From JBHIAG01 sp046758465 (GTDB taxonomy: Bacteria > Acidobacteriota > Terriglobia > Acidiferrales > 2-02-FULL-67-57): a DNA stretch of 59,734 nucleotides. Positions 42,509 through 50,952 of the stretch are shown one piece after another; position 1 is the first letter of the stretch; each line of letters starts with the position of its first letter. A program made the position numbers and the translations under genes. A model generated the notes under the pieces. It was not told the origin of the DNA. It saw nothing but the letters and a program-made list of their open reading frames with translations, and made no database searches. The stretch spans positions 1 through 59,734 of the forward strand of contig JBHIAG010000001.1 in NCBI GenBank assembly GCA_046758465.1, written 5' to 3'.

Positions 42509-42537
42509 TTGACTTGCCTGTGCCGGCAATTTGCTAG
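42509..42537 (+). promoter_or_regulatory. TTGACTTGCCTG motif, copy 2 (upstream of HugZ-like gene)
   Basis: TTGACT (42509-42514) is followed by TGCCTG. At 17-base spacing the -10 position (42532-42537) reads TGCTAG. The copy lies about 100 bases before the HugZ-like start, in the gap divergent from the methyltransferase gene. TACTAT at 42551 is an alternative -10 box. Confidence 0.5.
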
Positions 42538-42609
42538 CTTAAATCCGTTGTACTATTAGGGTTCACACTCTGGGTCTCTCCCCGCCGGGGAGAACGAAAA
42601 GGAGGAATC

Positions 42610-43419
42610 GTGTCCGAGCGTCCACGACAACACGCCGGCCCCGGGCCGTCGTCAAATCAACCGGAAGTGCCGGAGCCAACCTACGCCGAGCGGGCGAAGA
42701 CCCTGGTTCACCTCGGCCAACTCGGTACACTTTCCACTATCTCGCTGAAGCAAAAAGGCACGCCTTTCGGCTCGGTCACCCCCTATGGGTTGGATGAGCG
42801 TGGCCAACCTCTGCTTCTCATCAGTTCAATGGCCATGCACACACAAAACCTAGAGGCTGACCCCCGCGCAAGCCTCCTGGTGGCCGAAGCCAGTACGCCC
42901 GATGACGCTCTCGGGGCGGGCCGGGTGACATTGCTCGGTAAGGCCCGTAAGATCGAAAAAGAAAACGAAGCCGAACTCGCGGAAGTTCGCCGCCGCTACC
43001 TCGCCGCTTATCCCAACGCCCAATACTGGGTAGACTTCGACGACTTTTCCTTCCATCGCCTCGAAGTGAACGATCTCTATTTCGTCGGCGGCTTCGGTGT
43101 GATGGGTTGGGTGACGGTGGAGGACTACTTGGCTGCCGAAGTTGACCCGCTCGCCGACCACCGCCAGGGCATCATCGACCACATGAACACCGACCACGCC
43201 GAGGCGCTGGTGCAACTAGCCCGACACTATGGCACCGAGGAGACAAAGGAGGTCGAAGAAGCACGCATGACTGCCGTCGACCGGATCGGATTCCACCTGC
43301 GGCTCAAGACCGGCGACCGTTTCCACGGCACCCGCATTGCTTTCCTCCACGAAGCCCGTACCCCCGAAGAATGCCGCAAGGTGCTGGTGGAAATGGTTCG
43401 GCAGGCCCGTGGCGGGTAG
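42610..43419 (+). CDS. HugZ-like heme-utilisation/pyridoxamine-phosphate-oxidase-fold protein
   Basis: A 269-aa protein with a split-barrel FMN/heme-binding fold and a C-terminal DUF2470 domain, the layout of HugZ/HutZ heme-degrading proteins. The N-terminal domain (about residues 25-165) has GTLSTISLKQKGTPFGSVTPY and SMAMHTQNLEADPRASLLV. The C-terminal domain has HMNTDHAEALVQLARHYG and ends at a conserved-looking VEMVRQA. Family members bind heme or flavin; the His in HMNTDH may take part. The GTG start has GGAGG upstream. It follows a copy of the TTGACTTGCCTG promoter-like motif. Confidence 0.85.
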   Translation: MSERPRQHAGPGPSSNQPEVPEPTYAERAKTLVHLGQLGTLSTISLKQKGTPFGSVTPYGLDERGQPLLLISSMAMHTQNLEADPRASLLVAEASTPDDALGAGRVTLLGKARKIEKENEAELAEVRRRYLAAYPNAQYWVDFDDFSFHRLEVNDLYFVGGFGVMGWVTVEDYLAAEVDPLADHRQGIIDHMNTDHAEALVQLARHYGTEETKEVEEARMTAVDRIGFHLRLKTGDRFHGTRIAFLHEARTPEECRKVLVEMVRQARGG

Positions 43420-43427
43420 CTGTAAAC

Positions 43428-43457
43428 CCTCCGCCGCATGAACTTCCCGGAGTAGGC
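43428..43457 (+). repeat. 30-bp direct repeat, left copy
   Basis: A 30-base sequence starting CCTCCGCCGCATG and ending CGGAGTAGGC recurs without mismatch at 50894-50923 in the same orientation. Each copy lies 8-30 bases after a stop codon. Inside, CTCCG and CGGAG can pair. The two copies bracket the AT-richer gene block. Confidence 0.85.
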
Positions 43458-43506
43458 AGGTTCCGCCTAGGTGTGCCAAAGGGAACCCTTTGATACACAC
43501 GTCGCG

Positions 43507-43535
43507 TTGACTTGCCTGCGGGTGCTGCGTAAGAT
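43507..43535 (+). promoter_or_regulatory. TTGACTTGCCTGCG promoter, copy 3 (DUF4440 lipoprotein gene)
   Basis: TTGACT (43507-43512), a 17-base spacer beginning TGCCTGCG, and TAAGAT (43530-43535). The DUF4440 lipoprotein ATG is 36 bases downstream. This is one of the two best copies of the motif. Confidence 0.72.
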
Positions 43536-43570
43536 GGCCGCCAGTTCCAGCTTGAGAAAAGGAGTAGCTC

Positions 43571-44050
43571 ATGAAGAAACTCTTCCCGGTCTTCGTAGCT
43601 CTATTCGCTATTGCAGCGAGCGGGTGTGCACCCAAGGTTGACGTTGAAGCTGACAAGGCCGCCATCCGCGAGGCTACCGATGTCGAGTGGTTGAAAGCAG
43701 GGCAGGCAAAAGACCTCGAGCGCTGGGTTTCTTTTCACACCGACGATGCCGTGCTGCTCCCACCCAACGCTCCCATGGTCACCGGCAAAGAAGCCATCCG
43801 TGCAGTTGTGTCCGGGCTGATTTCTACCCCGGGATGGGCGGCAAATTGGCAGACCACCAAGATCGAAGTGTCTCGCTCCGGTGACCTGGCGTACTCGTAC
43901 GGCCCCCAGGAAACCACTGTGAACGACGCGGAGGGCAATCCGGTCACCGACCAGCAAAAGTGGGTTGCGGTCTGGAAGAAGCAGCCCGACGGCTCCTGGA
44001 AATGCGCGGTGTTGATCTTGAACTCAGACCAGCCGCCGGCCACGCCCTAG
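43571..44050 (+). CDS. SnoaL/DUF4440-like lipoprotein
   Basis: A 159-aa secreted lipoprotein. The signal peptide ends in a lipobox (IAASGCAP) with the lipidated Cys at residue 19. The rest is a cone-shaped NTF2-like/DUF4440 domain of the ketosteroid-isomerase type: ADKAAIREATDVEWLKA, then FHTDDAVLLPPNAPMVTGKEAI, then KWVAVWKKQPDGSWKCAVLILNSDQP. This is the standard DUF4440 pattern. Family members bind small hydrophobic molecules or act as enzymes, but the ligand is not known. It is preceded by the copy of the promoter at 43507-43535. Confidence 0.85.
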   Translation: MKKLFPVFVALFAIAASGCAPKVDVEADKAAIREATDVEWLKAGQAKDLERWVSFHTDDAVLLPPNAPMVTGKEAIRAVVSGLISTPGWAANWQTTKIEVSRSGDLAYSYGPQETTVNDAEGNPVTDQQKWVAVWKKQPDGSWKCAVLILNSDQPPATP

Positions 44051-44075
44051 CCACGCAGCCGAGCCCAGCCCCGCG

Positions 44076-44135
44076 TTGACTTGCCTGCGAGCGGGGCCGG
44101 TTTTGCTTGACACCCCTCTTCAAGGGGGGTAGTGC
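44076..44135 (+). promoter_or_regulatory. Promoter region of ridA with TTGACTTGCCTGCG copy 4
   Basis: TTGACTTGCCTGCG starts at 44076 inside a possible GCCCCGC/GCGGGGC hairpin followed by TTTT, which may terminate the upstream gene. A second, more canonical -35 box TTGACA (44107-44112) pairs with TAGTGC (44130-44135) over 17 bases. Its spacer is an inverted repeat (CCCCT, then AAGGGG), an operator-like arrangement. The ridA ATG is at 44190. Confidence 0.5.
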
Positions 44136-44189
44136 TTGCTTTAAGTGCGGTGACAAGAATAGAAAGTGACACGAGAAAGGACGCACGCC

Positions 44190-44582
44190 ATGAAAGCCGT
44201 ATTCACTCCGGCTGCCCCTAGGCCTGCAGGGCACTATTCACAAGCAATTCTTCACCAGGGCACAGTGTACGTGTCGGGCCAATTACCTATTGACCCAGAA
44301 ACCGGTGAGAGAAAACTTGGCTCGATTCAAGAACAAACCGAACAGGTCCTGCGGAATCTGGAAGCAATCCTTCAGGCAGCCGGAAGCAGTCTGGATCGGG
44401 TCCTTAAAGTAACGATCTATATTTCAGATATTTCCGCGTGGGACCAGGTCAATCAAGTGTACGCCAGATTTTTTGGCAATCACCGGCCGGCGCGTGCCAT
44501 TGTTCCCACCAGGGAATTGCACTATGGGTTTCAGATTGAAGTGGAGGCTGTCGCCGCGGCCAGCCCATCCTCCGTAAGATAG
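44190..44582 (+). CDS. ridA: RidA-family enamine/imine deaminase
   Basis: RidA proteins hydrolyse reactive enamine/imine intermediates made by PLP enzymes. The 130-aa protein has the N-terminal PRPAGHYSQAILHQGTVYVSGQLPIDPETGE, the middle QVLRNLEAILQAAGSSLDRVLKVTIYI, and the C-terminal ARAIVPTRELHYGFQIEVEAVA. The Arg and Glu there are the usual catalytic-pocket positions. The trimer-forming chorismate-mutase-like fold is implied. GAGAAAGGA precedes the ATG at 44190. Base composition becomes AT-richer from about here to 49.7 kb. Confidence 0.86.
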   Translation: MKAVFTPAAPRPAGHYSQAILHQGTVYVSGQLPIDPETGERKLGSIQEQTEQVLRNLEAILQAAGSSLDRVLKVTIYISDISAWDQVNQVYARFFGNHRPARAIVPTRELHYGFQIEVEAVAAASPSSVR

Positions 44583-44881
44583 CGCCGACCCAAGAAGAGA
44601 TAAGAGAGGACGATCTTCTGGATACTGCGGGGAGTGGAAGAAGGCACACCTTGTTTGCCAACGAGTGCGGAGGTTCGGTTCTCTTGCTCACTTCGCACGG
44701 GTTACGAGTAGCGTATGTGCGTTAAGTCGCTGTAAATGGTGGTTGAGAAGTGAAGCACCCTTGGTATATTCGTGTGGTTCAAAGGCATGGGGCCTCGAGG
44801 CACCGCGGGAGGGATAAGGAGTGTTTCGCGACATGGAGCAATGGTAATTTTATCCTCGCGGTGCCGGGACCCTGATTCTTG
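44583..44881. other. Non-coding gap with inverted repeat between convergent genes
   Basis: No gene is seen in these 299 bases. GGCACCGCG (44799-44807) and CGCGGTGCC (44857-44865) are perfect 9-bp arms with a 49-base spacer. The left arm adjoins a 10-bp palindrome GCCTCGAGGC (44792-44801). This could be an insertion scar or a structured 3' region of the convergent BNR-protein gene. Confidence 0.5.
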
Positions 44882-47800
44882 TCAATGAGCTGAGATTGTA
44901 TCCAAATCCAACCGCTTCAACTCTTTATTAATGCGCGGCATCTCCTTTTGGAGTATTCCCTCTAATGCGTCCAGTCGAACTTTCAACACAGCAGAGAGTT
45001 TTTCAAACACTTGTATATATCCTTTAGTCGGCGGTCCGTCTCCATGTTCAAGATGTGAACGCAGGCCTGTGAGCCGGTCGTTCAGCTTGATAGGGAACGC
45101 AATTTTATCTTTGGGGCTCTGATTCTTTACCTGGTATAATTCTTTTTCGACCGCGCTGATCCCTTCGAGGAAATCTTCTGCCGTTTTTCGTAACTTCCGA
45201 TCGCTAGTCTTACTCAACCGGTCTTCTACTTGAGCTCTCAGGTTCCGAATGAGAATGACTCCTTCGTTGGCAGCACTTTCACTATCTCTGATCTTAACGG
45301 CAAGATCGAACTGGGCCTTTAAATCCGCACCTGTCACATCCGTTAACCTCGGATCTTTCTTGACGTTGAACCACCGCTCTTGCTCCTTACCATCCACAAC
45401 GAGCCTTGCCTGGTAGCGACCGGGAGGAGCCCAGGGACCTCTTGTCGGATCTCCTCCCTCAAGGACAATATTCGGGACAACAGTCGCACCCGCATACCGG
45501 AGGTCCCAGGACAGGCGATGCATGCCCTCTTCCATGACGATCCCGTTTTCGAGAGTACGTACTTTTCGACCATCGGCATCTCGTATTTCCACAGAGACAT
45601 TGTGGTTCGGTTCCTTCACGTAATAGTCAACAACAGCAGGAACAGCACGCCGGATTGCATCGGCCGGCTTAAAAAGGTGAAATTCAGCACTCATAATTTC
45701 AGGATTGAGCTGCCGCAGCGTTTCAATATCATCCAATACCCAGAAAGACCGGCCATGGGTCGAGATAACCAGATCTTGCTGCTGAATCTCGATTCCTGTC
45801 ACGGGAACGTCGGGCAGATTCATGGAGAGGCTTCGCCAGGTCTCCCCGTCATTGAACGACACGTATACGCCGTGCTCGGTGCCAGCATAGAGCAGCCCCT
45901 GACGCCTGGGATCTTCCCGGACAGCATACGCAAAGTCGTCGTCCCGGATTCCGTCTATGATTCTAGTCCAGGTTTCACCATAATGATCTGATTTCCATAA
46001 ATAGGGTGCACGGTCGCCCATTTCGTACCGTCTCGCCGCCACATACGCCGTTCCTGGCTGATGGGGCGAAGACTCGATGAGGCTCACCCGGGTATGTTTC
46101 GGCATGTCTGGAGGGGTAACGTTTTTCCAGTCGCGCCCGCCGTTACGAGTGAGATAGACAAGCCCGTCATCAGAGCCTGTCCAGATGGTATTCACATCGT
46201 GAGGCGAAGGTGCAATCGTATAAATTGTAGCGTAGATCTCGGGACCGTCCTGATCTTTAACAATGGGTCCACCGGAATCGCCGAGGGTTGCCGGCTCTGC
46301 TCTGGTAAGATCGGGGCTGATCTTTACCCAAGTCTCACCCTCGTCTGTCGTACGCCAAAGATGCTGTGAGCCAACAAACAACATGTTAGGATCGATAGGA
46401 GAGAAAACGATAGGATAAGTCCAGTTCCAGCGCTCAGGCATATCCCTGGCGGGCTCGCCCATCACAATCCGGGGATAGGGCTGGATATCTCTCGACAACC
46501 CGGTCTTGCGGTCGTATCGTGTCAGCGTGTTCGTTGCACCGGCGTAAAAGATGTCTGTTTTGTTCGGATGTGGAGCGATATATCCACTCTCACCGCCGCC
46601 TACCGCGTACATCCATTCTCCGCTTGGTCCCCGTGGATTCCGAAGGTGACCGCCATCGGATGGCACACAGACAGTCGAATTGTCTTGCTGGGCACCGCAC
46701 ACGTGGTATGGGAAGTCTTTTGTGGTTGCGAGCCGATAAATCTGGGCTGTTGGGTATCTCATGTGCGTCCAGGTTTTTCCCCCGTTCACGGAAACGACCC
46801 CACCGCCGTCGTTTCCATTAATCATCCGAGAGGGGTTGTTTGGATCGATCCACAAGTCGTGGTGATCGGAGTGGGTTTCAGGAAGTCGAACGAAAGTCTG
46901 TCCTCCATCCGTAGATTTGAGCAAGCGAAAGTTGAGGACGTAGATAGTCTCCCGGTCTGCGGGATCCGCCTGGATGCGCTGAAAGTAGAAAGCTCGCTGC
47001 CATAGATCCCTGTGATTGTTGATGAGGATCCATGTTTCTCCGCCGTCGTCTGACCGATATAGGCCACCCGTTTCCGCCTCGACATTTGCGTAGACTCTCT
47101 TAGAGTCGGCACCAGATACGGTTACCGTGATCTTACCGAGGACACCCTGAGGAAAGCCCGGATTCCGGGTCAGCTCACGCCAGGTCTCTCCGCCATCCGT
47201 GGACTTGAAGATCCCGGAGCCTTTACCGCCGCTCCAGAGGATCCACGGCCTGCGATAGACTTCCCAGAGAGTCGTGTACATCACATCGGGATCGTTGGGA
47301 TCAAGCACGAGATCGATGGCACCGGTTTGCTCGTTTCTGTGCAGGATTTTTTCCCAGGTGCGCCCTCCGTCCAGAGTTCGAAATACTCCTCTTTCGGGAT
47401 TCTGGCCAAACGGATGCCCCACAGCCGCCACATAGACCCGATCCGGGTCTGTGGGATGGATTCGGATCCGGCTGATCACTTGGGTTTGTTCGAGTCCTAA
47501 GTACTCCCAATTCTGTCCTCCATCTGTCGAGCGATAAACGCCATCGCCTTGCAGCACGTTCTGGCGAAGCTGCGCTTCACCCATGCCCAAGTAGACAACA
47601 TCAGGATTCGATTTGGCGACTGCCACCGCACCCACGGATGAGCTCTTAATCTGTCCGTCAGTGATAGGATACCAGTTCATGCCTCCATCCATCGTCTTCC
47701 ACAAACCACCACCGGTTGCTCCGAAGTAGTACTCGTAAGGGCGGTCTGTATGGCCTGCCACAGCAATTGATCGCCCTCCACGCTTAGGGCCGATGTTTCT

Positions 47801-47980
47801 CCAACGCAATGGAGGAAGAAGTATGTCATTTTGGGCCGACGAATGAGCGTGTTTTGCCAGGATGATGGAAGGAACGGCCAAGTCGATTATAAGCAAAAGG
47901 GCAACAAGGATGCCGGCACGTCTATAGCTGTTGGAAAGGAATCTGTACAGCGGTAAACCAAGCAATCTGTGGCAACTCAT
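44882..47980 (-). CDS. Secreted sortilin/BNR-repeat propeller protein, 1032 aa
   Basis: A large exported protein of the sortilin (VPS10)/BNR-Asp-box group. The N-terminus has a hydrophobic signal-like helix (about residues 23-42). Repeated Asp-box motifs of the S/T-x-D-G-G-x-x-W type follow, for example MDGGMNWYPI, STDGGQNWEYL, TLDGGRTWEKI, STDGGETWREL and RNGGRDWKNV. These form one or two multi-bladed beta propellers over about 720 residues. The last 250 residues are a fibronectin-like and coiled-coil region. Such proteins are often annotated as glycosyl hydrolases, but no catalytic residue can be assigned. It is a paralogue of 55778-58969. Its AT-richer codons suggest it was acquired separately. 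Confidence 0.85.
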   Translation of the reverse strand: MSCHRLLGLPLYRFLSNSYRRAGILVALLLIIDLAVPSIILAKHAHSSAQNDILLPPLRWRNIGPKRGGRSIAVAGHTDRPYEYYFGATGGGLWKTMDGGMNWYPITDGQIKSSSVGAVAVAKSNPDVVYLGMGEAQLRQNVLQGDGVYRSTDGGQNWEYLGLEQTQVISRIRIHPTDPDRVYVAAVGHPFGQNPERGVFRTLDGGRTWEKILHRNEQTGAIDLVLDPNDPDVMYTTLWEVYRRPWILWSGGKGSGIFKSTDGGETWRELTRNPGFPQGVLGKITVTVSGADSKRVYANVEAETGGLYRSDDGGETWILINNHRDLWQRAFYFQRIQADPADRETIYVLNFRLLKSTDGGQTFVRLPETHSDHHDLWIDPNNPSRMINGNDGGGVVSVNGGKTWTHMRYPTAQIYRLATTKDFPYHVCGAQQDNSTVCVPSDGGHLRNPRGPSGEWMYAVGGGESGYIAPHPNKTDIFYAGATNTLTRYDRKTGLSRDIQPYPRIVMGEPARDMPERWNWTYPIVFSPIDPNMLFVGSQHLWRTTDEGETWVKISPDLTRAEPATLGDSGGPIVKDQDGPEIYATIYTIAPSPHDVNTIWTGSDDGLVYLTRNGGRDWKNVTPPDMPKHTRVSLIESSPHQPGTAYVAARRYEMGDRAPYLWKSDHYGETWTRIIDGIRDDDFAYAVREDPRRQGLLYAGTEHGVYVSFNDGETWRSLSMNLPDVPVTGIEIQQQDLVISTHGRSFWVLDDIETLRQLNPEIMSAEFHLFKPADAIRRAVPAVVDYYVKEPNHNVSVEIRDADGRKVRTLENGIVMEEGMHRLSWDLRYAGATVVPNIVLEGGDPTRGPWAPPGRYQARLVVDGKEQERWFNVKKDPRLTDVTGADLKAQFDLAVKIRDSESAANEGVILIRNLRAQVEDRLSKTSDRKLRKTAEDFLEGISAVEKELYQVKNQSPKDKIAFPIKLNDRLTGLRSHLEHGDGPPTKGYIQVFEKLSAVLKVRLDALEGILQKEMPRINKELKRLDLDTISAH

Positions 47981-48107
47981 ATGACACCCTCATAGTCTGG
48001 GATCAGCATTAAAAAAGGGCGTGAGACAGACTGCACCCTCGACTTGTGAAAAATGGTTCTTTGTAGTTTTTGCCGTTTTGCCTTTATTAGGTATTTTCGG
48101 AGTTAAC

Positions 48108-49673
48108 CTATCTGTTCCCCGTCCCCTTCGTATCGTCTGGAACCACCCATTCAACAGGCGGCATGTCCACCTTCTCGGGCAATTCAGACATATCACCGGT
48201 TTCGGCAAACTTCATGATTCCCTTCTTGAACTGTTCGGACACCCGCAAGGCTGCCCGGATCGCCCCGTGCGGTCCTCTGTTCACCGGGATAAACTTGCTG
48301 TTCTTGAAGTAGGGAACCAGTTCGAGCGCATTCTCATACGGCGTAGAAGTATCCCAGGTTCCGTGCACAATGACGGTCGGGATTTCGGTTTCAAAGTTCT
48401 GCCGGAATTCATCGCCCAAGTCACTTCCCCAGACCGAACAGCCCGCTGTATAGCCCCAGTTCATTCTGCCTAAAATTGCTAAAGCAGGATCCGAATTGTA
48501 TTCTGCCAGGCGCTTTGCCGTGATGCCGGAGCCGCAGTCGAGCATATAATAACTCGCGGTTCTGAAACTTCTTTCACTATCGTGATAATCGCGGACCACC
48601 TTTTCAGCAGCCTTGCTGAAGTCACTGTTGTAAAGGGTGATGACATCGGCAGGCCAGGCCCGCAACCCCCCGGAGTAACCTCTCGCCAAACGTTTAATTG
48701 ACTCGGCATCAAACAATACAGCCTGAGACGCATTGGTGTCCGGATTGGTCACCGTGACGGTGAAAGGTTCCTTCTCGACCTGTCTAATCACCGTTTCTAT
48801 CGCCTTGATCAGTCCGCCCTGGGGAATTAGCCCTTTCAACTCGGGCGCTTTTTCCGCTTCCTCCGCGACTCGTTTATATACATTCCATAAATGACCGGGA
48901 TGATCATAGGTGTGGTCCGGACCTTCCATGCCACGGAGAATCGCACGCTCCACGGCTTCCGGGAAATACCGCATGATAGCCATGCCCCAATGAGAACCGA
49001 AGCTGCCGCCCCATATCACTATTTTGTCGTATCCCAGCGCCTTACGAACATCATTGACGTCCGCAGCCGCTTCGACGACAGTGAAACCGCTTAAATCGAG
49101 GCCCAGCTTTTCCCAAACCGCTTTTTCCTTTGCGAGAATCTGCTGAAATTCCGCAACAGCTTTTTCGTCATCATACGGTTGATCCGGAGGCGCCGGCTTT
49201 GTGGTTGTTTCAATAATCGTCGTAGGCTTCGACGGCCCGATCCCGCGCTGACTGACCACAACCAAATCTGAAACGTCCAGAAAAGGACGCCATAGCTCCT
49301 CAAAAGTGCCAACCTGGCCAAGAGGTCTCTCCAAACCCTCAAAACTCGGTCCGCCGTGCAGATAGAAAATGGGCGGGGTCTGGGGATTGGTTTTCTCAGA
49401 TGCTCTGAAACGGTAGACCTCAACAGCAATAACTGCACTGTTCTTCATTGACCGATTAATGGGCACAAACATCATCCCGCGTTCGGCGTTGAAAAAGCCG
49501 CCGTCCTTCAACTTGATACGCTCAGGATACAGGAAAATCATCCCTGCTTCAGGACTCTTCGCAGCCGGATTGTGCAAACGATCTTTGCGGTCTCCGGCGG
49601 AGGAACGTTGAGCGTATACACTCCCTGCCGTCAAGAAGAGCATCGCTGCAATGAGAATCCCTCGGCGAGACAT
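48108..49673 (-). CDS. Secreted alpha/beta hydrolase (prolyl/tripeptidyl aminopeptidase-like)
   Basis: A 521-aa exported serine hydrolase. The signal peptide ends near ...SVYAQ (residue 21). The oxyanion motif HGGP is at 106-109 and the nucleophile elbow GGSFG has Ser224. A cap region with insertions follows, and the C-terminal TVIVHGTWDTSTPYENA plus RGPHGA supply the Asp and His. The pattern is that of the S33 family (proline iminopeptidase/TAP). It probably releases N-terminal residues from peptides outside the cytoplasm. It lies 127 bp upstream of the giant BNR gene on the same strand, and both are AT-richer than the rest of the window. Confidence 0.87.
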   Translation of the reverse strand: MSRRGILIAAMLFLTAGSVYAQRSSAGDRKDRLHNPAAKSPEAGMIFLYPERIKLKDGGFFNAERGMMFVPINRSMKNSAVIAVEVYRFRASEKTNPQTPPIFYLHGGPSFEGLERPLGQVGTFEELWRPFLDVSDLVVVSQRGIGPSKPTTIIETTTKPAPPDQPYDDEKAVAEFQQILAKEKAVWEKLGLDLSGFTVVEAAADVNDVRKALGYDKIVIWGGSFGSHWGMAIMRYFPEAVERAILRGMEGPDHTYDHPGHLWNVYKRVAEEAEKAPELKGLIPQGGLIKAIETVIRQVEKEPFTVTVTNPDTNASQAVLFDAESIKRLARGYSGGLRAWPADVITLYNSDFSKAAEKVVRDYHDSERSFRTASYYMLDCGSGITAKRLAEYNSDPALAILGRMNWGYTAGCSVWGSDLGDEFRQNFETEIPTVIVHGTWDTSTPYENALELVPYFKNSKFIPVNRGPHGAIRAALRVSEQFKKGIMKFAETGDMSELPEKVDMPPVEWVVPDDTKGTGNR

Positions 49674-49795
49674 CGTCCACCTCCTTCCCTTACCTGGGCA
49701 GATACATTGTGTTTTCCCCTGCTTTCTCCGACCTGTTCCTCACTAGGATAGGCAACTTTGCAGTTCTCTACTAGGGGTGTTTAGCCCTCTTCGCG

Positions 49796-49824
49796 TTGAC
49801 TTGCCTGCGAGCAGGGTCTAGGAT
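49796..49824 (+). promoter_or_regulatory. TTGACTTGCCTGCG promoter, copy 5 (creatininase gene)
   Basis: TTGACT (49796-49801), a 17-base spacer beginning TGCCTGCG, and TAGGAT (49819-49824), 40 bases before the creatininase ATG. It is divergent from the hydrolase gene at 48108-49673. Confidence 0.72.
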
Positions 49825-49864
49825 GGCGGGCATTACATCGAACTCCAAACAATCAGGAGACAGC

Positions 49865-50863
49865 ATGCACAAGACGGGAATTTTCCCTGTGGTTATCTGG
49901 GTGGCCGCAGTTCTGCTACAGCCTGGGACTGATGCCTTGGCACAAGTCTACCGCGTGCAAGAGATGAATACCGACCAAATCCGCGCCCTTGACCAAGAGA
50001 AAACCGTCGTACTCCTGCCGGGTGGTATCCTGGAAGAGCATGGCCCCTACCTCCCTTCGTTCTCCGATGGTTACATGAACGAGCGCCTCACGCGAGACTT
50101 GGCGCATGCTATTGTGGCACGACCAGGCTGGAAAGTGCTCATCTTTCCGCTCATCCCACTAGGCACAGACGGTGCCAATTATATCGGCGGCAAACAGGTC
50201 TTTCCCGGTTCCTACACAGTGCGCTCGTCCACATTGAGGGCTGTCTTCATGGATTTGGCAACTGTCCTCGGACAGCAAGGATTTCGGCGGATATTCATCG
50301 TTCACATACACGGCGCTCCAAACCACCACCGCGCACTCGACCAAGCCGGCGACTACTTTCACGATCTCTTCGGTGGTCAGATGATTAACTTATTTGGACT
50401 AACAATGCGGTTCCTCCGCGACACCGAGGGTAAGAGCCTCAACGAGAAGGAGCGGGACGAGGAAGGATTTTCCATCCATGCAAACTTGAGCGAGACAAGC
50501 AGGATACTCTTTCTCCGTCCCGATCTGGTCAGTCCCGACTATAAGGACGCGCTCCCGTATGCGGGCGAAAACATGGATGAGTTAATTCAAATCGCCGAGA
50601 AAAAAGACTGGCCGGGCTACTTTGGGTCACCCCGGTTGGCTGGCGTTGCCTTTGGCGCCCGTGTATGGAATGAATTCTCCGCCTCCGTTGTAACTCTTGC
50701 CCTCAAAATATTGGAGGGCTTCGACTATCGGAAAGAGCCGCGCTGGGGTGACGTTGCAGAGACACTCCCGGCTTGGGCTGCGCTCGACAAGGCTTCTCTT
50801 GACCACGAGAGAAAGTTAGAAGAAAAACAGCTGGAGTGGCTCAAAACGAAAGGCTTGAAATAG
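49865..50863 (+). CDS. Secreted creatininase-family amidohydrolase
   Basis: A 332-aa protein of the creatininase family (metal-dependent amidohydrolases including creatininase, mycofactocin MftE and FAPy deformylase). A signal peptide is present (cleavage near DALAQ, residue 21). Catalytic-region motifs are VVLLPGGILEEHGPYLPSFSDGY (Glu-His and Asp as metal ligands), a middle IFIVHIHGAPNHHRAL, and an E-x-S segment (HANLSETSRILFLRPDLV). HIHG replaces the usual NGHGGN. An exported creatininase is unusual because most are cytoplasmic. GGAGA precedes the ATG. A strong TTGACTTGCCTGCG promoter lies 40 bp upstream. Confidence 0.85.
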   Translation: MHKTGIFPVVIWVAAVLLQPGTDALAQVYRVQEMNTDQIRALDQEKTVVLLPGGILEEHGPYLPSFSDGYMNERLTRDLAHAIVARPGWKVLIFPLIPLGTDGANYIGGKQVFPGSYTVRSSTLRAVFMDLATVLGQQGFRRIFIVHIHGAPNHHRALDQAGDYFHDLFGGQMINLFGLTMRFLRDTEGKSLNEKERDEEGFSIHANLSETSRILFLRPDLVSPDYKDALPYAGENMDELIQIAEKKDWPGYFGSPRLAGVAFGARVWNEFSASVVTLALKILEGFDYRKEPRWGDVAETLPAWAALDKASLDHERKLEEKQLEWLKTKGLK

Positions 50864-50893
50864 CCTTGGCAAGGACCCCCGCCTCCAATCCCT

Positions 50894-50923
50894 CCTCCGC
50901 CGCATGAACTTCCCGGAGTAGGC
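50894..50923 (+). repeat. 30-bp direct repeat, right copy
   Basis: This matches 43428-43457 over 30 bases and sits just after the creatininase stop codon. The flanking bases differ immediately on both sides, so the repeat has sharp edges. In this copy the potential hairpin extends further (CCTcCTCCG with CGGAGtAGG). Confidence 0.85.
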
Positions 50924-50952
50924 CTTTTGTGTAGATACTTGAGGGAGGCAGC

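Noticed and set aside
47981..48107. Small reverse gene between the BNR and hydrolase genes
   Set aside because: The frame mostly overlaps the end of the hydrolase gene, has no ribosome-binding site and lacks any recognisable pattern.
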